This document shows positions 60,195-64,000 of a stretch of 64,000 bases of DNA, one piece after another (position 1 is the stretch's first letter; every line of letters starts with the position of its first letter). The position numbers and the translations under genes were made by a program. This DNA comes from Geodermatophilus saharensis (lineage in GTDB: Bacteria > Actinomycetota > Actinomycetes > Mycobacteriales > Geodermatophilaceae). Where the stretch lies: NCBI RefSeq assembly GCF_900188205.1, contig NZ_FZOH01000010.1, positions 147,481 through 211,480 of the forward strand. Reading direction: 5' to 3'. Under the pieces are notes generated by a model that was not told the origin of the DNA, did not search any database, and saw only the letters and a list, made by a program, of their open reading frames with translations.

Positions 60195-61067
60195 TCAACC
60201 CCGGTCCGGCGTGTCGGGCGTGTCCTCGGTCCCCCTCGGGACGACCACCACCGGCACCGGCGCGGCCCGCAGGATCCGCGTCGCCGTCGACCCCAGGAAC
60301 ACCCGCGCCAGCGGGCCCAGCCGCGACGAGCCCACCACCAGCAGGTCGCCGTCGGACCACCCGGCGGCCGGCACCGCGCCCGGCCACCCCCGGCCCCGCG
60401 CGACCGTCGCCTCCGGCCGCTCGGGCAGGGTCGCGGCGACCGCGTCGAGATCGCGCTGCGCCTGCCGGGCCCAGGCGACGGCGACCTCCCGCTCGGCGTA
60501 CAGGCCCGTCTCCGACGGCAGCAGCGGGTCGCGCTCGGGCGCGAAGGTCACCAGCCGCAGGGGCACCCGCCACGCGGCCGCCGTGCGCCGGGCCCAGGCC
60601 AGCGCGCCGCGGGACCGGTCGGTGCCGACCCACGCGCAGGTCAGCCGGGTGATCCGCTCCCCGGGGGAGCCCGCGCGGGCCGACAGCGCCACCGGCACCG
60701 GGGAGGAGCGCAGCAGGTGCTCGGGCACCGGGCCCTCCCGCCCGAGCACCAGCAGCGACCCGCCCACCTGCCCGACCACGGTGACCAGCCCGGCCGGCAC
60801 CGACGGCGCCTCGACGGCGACCGCGCGCACCTCGGTGACCCCCGCCGTGTGCAGCGCGTGCACGGCCCGCTCCTGCCGCGCGCGCACCTGGTCGGCCACC
60901 CACGTCCGGTACTCCCGGTCGGCCCGGGGGTCGGGGAAGCCGCGCGGGGTCACGGTGGTGACGACGACGTCCTCGGCGGCCGTGCGCGCGAGCACCGCGG
61001 CCAGCCGCAGGTGTCCGTCGGCGCCGCGCTCCTCGGCGTCGGAGGGGTGCCCGACGACGAGGGTCAC
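60195..61067 (-). CDS. Tandem universal stress protein
   Basis: A 290-aa protein with two Usp domains. The first (residues 1-150) begins VTLVVGHPSDAEERGADGHL and has a weak nucleotide site (VLGREGPVPEHLLRSSPVPV). The second begins AWVGTDRSRGALAWARRTAA and has the ATP-binding signature VVGSSRLGPLARVFLGSTAT with the G-x2-G-x9-G pattern. GTG overlaps the permease stop as GTGA. It may sense energy state alongside the permease. Confidence 0.85.
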   Translation of the reverse strand: MTLVVGHPSDAEERGADGHLRLAAVLARTAAEDVVVTTVTPRGFPDPRADREYRTWVADQVRARQERAVHALHTAGVTEVRAVAVEAPSVPAGLVTVVGQVGGSLLVLGREGPVPEHLLRSSPVPVALSARAGSPGERITRLTCAWVGTDRSRGALAWARRTAAAWRVPLRLVTFAPERDPLLPSETGLYAEREVAVAWARQAQRDLDAVAATLPERPEATVARGRGWPGAVPAAGWSDGDLLVVGSSRLGPLARVFLGSTATRILRAAPVPVVVVPRGTEDTPDTPDRG

Positions 61068-62488
61068 CGCGGGTCCCGCAGGCGGGAGTGGGTGCGGGCG
61101 TAGGTCACGTAGAGGACGGCGGCCAGCGTCAGCCAGAGCGCGAACAACCCCCAGGTGACCGGCGGCAGGCCGTAGAGCAGGTAGAGGCAGAACAGCACCG
61201 ACAGCACCGGCACCACGGGGTAGCCGGGTACCCGGAACCCGCGGGGCAGGTCCGGCCGGGTGGACCGCAGCACCATCACGCCCACCGACACGACGAGGAA
61301 CGCCACGAGGGTGCCCATGCTGGTCAGGTCGACGAGGAAGTCCAGCGGCACGAACCCGGCCAGCGCCCCCACGAACAGCGCGACGGCGACCGTGCCGCGC
61401 ACCGGGGTCAGCGTCCGCGGGTCGACCCGGCTGAACAGCGACGGGACCATGCCGTCCCGGCTCATCGCGAACAGGATCCTGGTCTGGCCGTACATCGTCA
61501 CCAGCGTCACGGAGAAGATCGAGATGACCGCGCCGGCGGCGAGCACGATGGCCGGCCAGCGCGACCCGGTGACGTTCTCGAGGATCACCGCGAGGCCGGC
61601 CTCCTGGCCCTCGAACAGGCCGGCCGCCTGGGCGCCCACCGCGGCCACGGCCACCAGCAGGTAGACCGTCGTCACCACGATCAGCGAGCCGATGATGGCG
61701 CGGGGGAGCGTGCGGCGCGGGTCGCGCACCTCCTCGCCGGCGGTGGAGACGGCGTCGAGGCCGATGAAGCTGAAGAAGATCGACGACGCGGCGGCGCCGA
61801 CGCCCGCGGCGCCCAGCGGCGCGAACGGCGACAGGTTGCCCGCCTCGAAGGCGGTGAACGCGACGGCGGCGAAGAAGAGCAGCACGACGATCTTGAGGAC
61901 CACCATCACCGCGTTCGCCCGCGCCGACTCGCTGGCCCCGCGCACGAGCAGCAGCGCGCACAGCGTCACCAGGACGATCGCCGGGAGGTTGACCACGCCC
62001 CCGGCGCCGGGGGCGAACGACAGCGCGTCGGGGATGCGCAGCCCGATGGTGTCGTCGAGCAGCTCGTTGAGGTACTCGCTCCAGCCCACCGACACCGCCG
62101 CGGAGCTGACCGCGTACTCCAGCACCAGGCACCAGCCGACGACGTAGGCGACGACCTCGCCCAGCGTGGCGTAGGCGTAGGAGTAGGAGGAGCCGGCCAC
62201 CGGGATCGTGGAGGCCAGCTCGGCGTAGCAGAGCGCGGTGAACCCGGCGGTGATCGCGGCGAGGACGAAGGACACGATCACGGCCGGACCGGCCTCGGGC
62301 ACCGCCGAGGTGAGCACGAAGAAGATCCCGGTGCCGATCGTCGCGCCGATGCCCAGGCCCATGAGCTGGCCCACGCCCATGCGACGGGCCAGCGCCCCGC
62401 CCTCGGGCCGGCCGGCGCCGGTCTCCTCGACCATGTCGACGACCGGCTTGCGCCGGAACAGCTGGCTGCGCACGGACGGAGCGCTCAC
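61064..62488 (-). CDS. Amino-acid permease (APC superfamily)
   Basis: A 474-aa protein with 12 helices. MGLGIGATIGTGIFFVLTSA is the first-helix glycine motif; FTALCYAELASTIPVAGSSY and FFSFIGLDAVSTAGEEVRDP are the next signatures, typical of cationic amino acid/YfnA-like members. GYPVVPVLSVLFCLYLLYGL is near the end. GTG 62488 is preceded by GAGGAGG at 5 nt, a very good Shine-Dalgarno. The gene is coupled with the stress protein. Substrate unknown. Confidence 0.88.
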   Translation of the reverse strand: MSAPSVRSQLFRRKPVVDMVEETGAGRPEGGALARRMGVGQLMGLGIGATIGTGIFFVLTSAVPEAGPAVIVSFVLAAITAGFTALCYAELASTIPVAGSSYSYAYATLGEVVAYVVGWCLVLEYAVSSAAVSVGWSEYLNELLDDTIGLRIPDALSFAPGAGGVVNLPAIVLVTLCALLLVRGASESARANAVMVVLKIVVLLFFAAVAFTAFEAGNLSPFAPLGAAGVGAAASSIFFSFIGLDAVSTAGEEVRDPRRTLPRAIIGSLIVVTTVYLLVAVAAVGAQAAGLFEGQEAGLAVILENVTGSRWPAIVLAAGAVISIFSVTLVTMYGQTRILFAMSRDGMVPSLFSRVDPRTLTPVRGTVAVALFVGALAGFVPLDFLVDLTSMGTLVAFLVVSVGVMVLRSTRPDLPRGFRVPGYPVVPVLSVLFCLYLLYGLPPVTWGLFALWLTLAAVLYVTYARTHSRLRDPR

Positions 62489-62575
62489 ACGGGCCTCCTC
62501 GGCGTCGTCGTCCCTGGCGTGGGTCGCGCCCACCGTGCCCGCTGGCGGCGGCTTCTGCCATTCCGGACGGGGAGC

Positions 62576-63904
62576 TCATCCCACCCGGCGGAGGACCTCC
62601 GGGGAGAGCTCGGCGACCGAGGTGTGCCCGGTCAGCCCGAGGGTGAGGTCGAACTCGCCGAGGACGTCGGACACCACCTGCCGCACCCCGGCCTCGCCGG
62701 CCAGGCCCAGGCCCCACGCGTAGGGGCGGCCCAGCAGCACCGCCCGCGCCCCCAGGGCGACCGCCACCAGCACGTCGGCGCCGCTGCGGACGCCGCTGTC
62801 GAGCAGCACCGGCACCCGGTCGCCGACCGCGGCGACGACGTCGGGCAGCGCGTCGAGCGCGGCGATCGAGCGGTCCACCTGCCGCCCCCCGTGGGTGCTC
62901 ACCACGACCCCGTCGACGCCCTCGTCCAGCGCCCGCCGGGCGTCGTCGGGGTGCAGGACGCCCTTGAGCAGGATCGGCAGCCGGGTGCGGGAGCGCAGCC
63001 AGGCGAGGTCGGTCCAGGTGATCGACGGCCGCGAGTAGATGGCCTGGAACGTCTCGACGGCGGCGCGCGGCAGCGGCGAGCGCAGGTTCTCCCGCAGCGG
63101 ACCGGGCCAGGCGCGGGCCATGCCGACCATGGCGAGCACCGCCGCCAGCGTGGGCCGCGGCTGGCGGTCGCGCCCGGCGGCGTCGGCCGCCTGCGCCGGC
63201 GCGGCGTCCCCGGCCTCGGCGACCCGGGCCTGCACCAGCCGCCGGAACACCGGGTCGGAGGTGTACTGCGCGATCCCCTTGCCCAGGGCGAAGGGCAGGT
63301 GGCCGAGGTCGAGGTCGCGCGGCCGCCAGCCGAGCATCGTGGTGTCGAGGGTGACCACCAGCGCCTCGCAGCCGGCCCGCTCGGCGCGGCCGACCAGGCT
63401 CTCGACGAGCTCGTCGGAGGTCGACCAGTACAGCTGGGACCACCGCGGCGCAGCGTCGGGCCCGGAGCCCATCGCCGCGGCGCAGTCCTCCATCGGCACC
63501 GACGCCTGATTGGAGAAGACGAACGGCACGCCCAGCGACGCCGCGGCGCGGGCGACGGCGAGGTCGGCCTCCCGGTGCACCAGCTCCAGGGCGCCGACCG
63601 GACCGAGCAGCAGCGGCGCCGGGATGCGCCGGCCGAACAGCTCCACGGAGGTGTCCCGGGCGCTCACGTCGCGCAGCACCCGCGGGACGACGGCCCAGCG
63701 GTCGAAGGCGGCGCGGTTGGCTCGCTGGGTGTGCTCCTCGCCCGCGCCCCCCGCGACGTAGGCGTAGGCGCGCGCGGTCAGCCGCCGGCGCGCGCGGCGC
63801 TCCAGCGGCCGCGCCGTCGTCGGCACCAGCGGCGTGCGCCCGTACACCCCGGCGCGGTAGACCTCGTTCTGTCGGCGGCGGCCGGTCCCGGCGGCGGAGT
63901 CCAC
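62576..63904 (-). CDS. FMN-dependent alpha-hydroxy-acid oxidase (lactate 2-monooxygenase-like)
   Basis: A 442-aa flavoenzyme. [20 protein letters not shown] is the start of the barrel; [40 protein letters not shown] and [20 protein letters not shown] follow, with [20 protein letters not shown]. The catalytic block is [20 protein letters not shown], then [20 protein letters not shown] and [11 protein letters not shown]. It is longer than the paralogue at 49602 by an insertion near residues 195-260, as in lactate 2-monooxygenases. GTG 63904 follows a TACGGT box by 6 nt. Confidence 0.88.
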   Translation of the reverse strand: MDSAAGTGRRRQNEVYRAGVYGRTPLVPTTARPLERRARRRLTARAYAYVAGGAGEEHTQRANRAAFDRWAVVPRVLRDVSARDTSVELFGRRIPAPLLLGPVGALELVHREADLAVARAAASLGVPFVFSNQASVPMEDCAAAMGSGPDAAPRWSQLYWSTSDELVESLVGRAERAGCEALVVTLDTTMLGWRPRDLDLGHLPFALGKGIAQYTSDPVFRRLVQARVAEAGDAAPAQAADAAGRDRQPRPTLAAVLAMVGMARAWPGPLRENLRSPLPRAAVETFQAIYSRPSITWTDLAWLRSRTRLPILLKGVLHPDDARRALDEGVDGVVVSTHGGRQVDRSIAALDALPDVVAAVGDRVPVLLDSGVRSGADVLVAVALGARAVLLGRPYAWGLGLAGEAGVRQVVSDVLGEFDLTLGLTGHTSVAELSPEVLRRVG

Positions 63905-63910
63905 CCGGCC

Positions 63911-63916
63911 ACCGTA
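63911..63916 (-). promoter_or_regulatory. -10 box TACGGT of a leaderless transcript
   Basis: On the minus strand TACGGT is followed by 6 nt and GTG 63904. It fits TAnnnT and the spacing seen at other genes of the window. Confidence 0.5.
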
Positions 63917-64000
63917 GTGACCTCGCCCACTCCACCGGCCGCGCCCTCCCGACACGCCCGGGCGACGACACGCCGCGCGAACCCGACGACGCGCAGTCGA

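Noticed and set aside
60195-63971. Single 1258-codon minus-strand frame
   Set aside because: Only its last 290 codons encode a recognisable protein (universal stress). The rest is a shadow frame over the permease and the FMN oxidase.

Overview
The window is very GC-rich (about three quarters G+C). It uses many GTG starts, packs genes with ATGA or GTGA stop/start overlaps, and encodes tRNAs without a 3' CCA. This points to a high-GC actinobacterium. The gene content (FdhB/NrfD pair, DoxX, CGNR regulator, FMN 2-hydroxy-acid oxidases, LCP protein, large exopolysaccharide locus) would fit Geodermatophilaceae, but that family is an inference. I see no transposase, integrase, phage gene or CRISPR array.

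Layout. 1-1729: 3' end of a formate-dehydrogenase-like operon (iron-sulphur subunit, NrfD anchor). 1733-1844: three copies of a 43-bp repeat. 1854-3310: a stand-alone IclR-type effector domain and an NmrA-like oxidoreductase. 3435-5528: small membrane protein, acyltransferase, TVP38-family protein. 5581-42 kb: a very large surface-polysaccharide island. Its minus-strand operon 15528-7083 holds GT4, GT2, a 71-aa ORF, GT2, a degenerate methyltransferase, a deacetylase, a methyltransferase, an ABC exporter (Wzm/Wzt type) and a GT14 enzyme. The plus block 15734-21630 holds two glycosyltransferases, an unknown protein, a fused cytidylyltransferase/reductase of the CDP-ribitol type and a Wzx-like flippase. 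The minus block 27478-21643 holds a Wzy-like polymerase, a TagF-like polyol-phosphate transferase, a Tat-exported beta-helix protein and a GT4. Then come a Wzc-like chain-length regulator/BY-kinase, a low-molecular-weight tyrosine phosphatase, two GT4 enzymes, two polyprenyl-phosphate sugar transferases, an LCP ligase and the sugar-nucleotide enzymes RmlB, RmlD, Ugd and GalE.

41782-48372 is a separate minus-strand unit: PelG-like membrane protein, PelF-like glycosyltransferase, 77-aa membrane protein, DUF4874/DUF4832-type protein and a GHL15-type putative glycosidase. It looks like a reduced Pel-type exopolysaccharide system without PelD, and is the most interesting part of the window. 48744-63904 is housekeeping and accessory: FMN oxidases, a PHP-domain protein with an apparent CTG start, DoxX, a PAP2/lipid-kinase fusion, a CGNR regulator divergent from an MFS exporter, tRNA-Ser and tRNA-Arg, an SMR-type transporter with an epimerase, MMPL, universal stress protein and amino-acid permease.

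How it may work together (inference). Nucleotide sugars from RmlB/RmlD, Ugd, GalE and the CDP-ribitol enzyme feed many glycosyltransferases. The two sugar-phosphate transferases start lipid-linked chains, Wzx/Wzy/Wzc or the ABC exporter move and lengthen them, and the LCP enzyme ties them to peptidoglycan. Many start codons lie 6-7 nt after a TAnnnT-like -10 box, which suggests frequent leaderless transcription; I used this to choose several starts.
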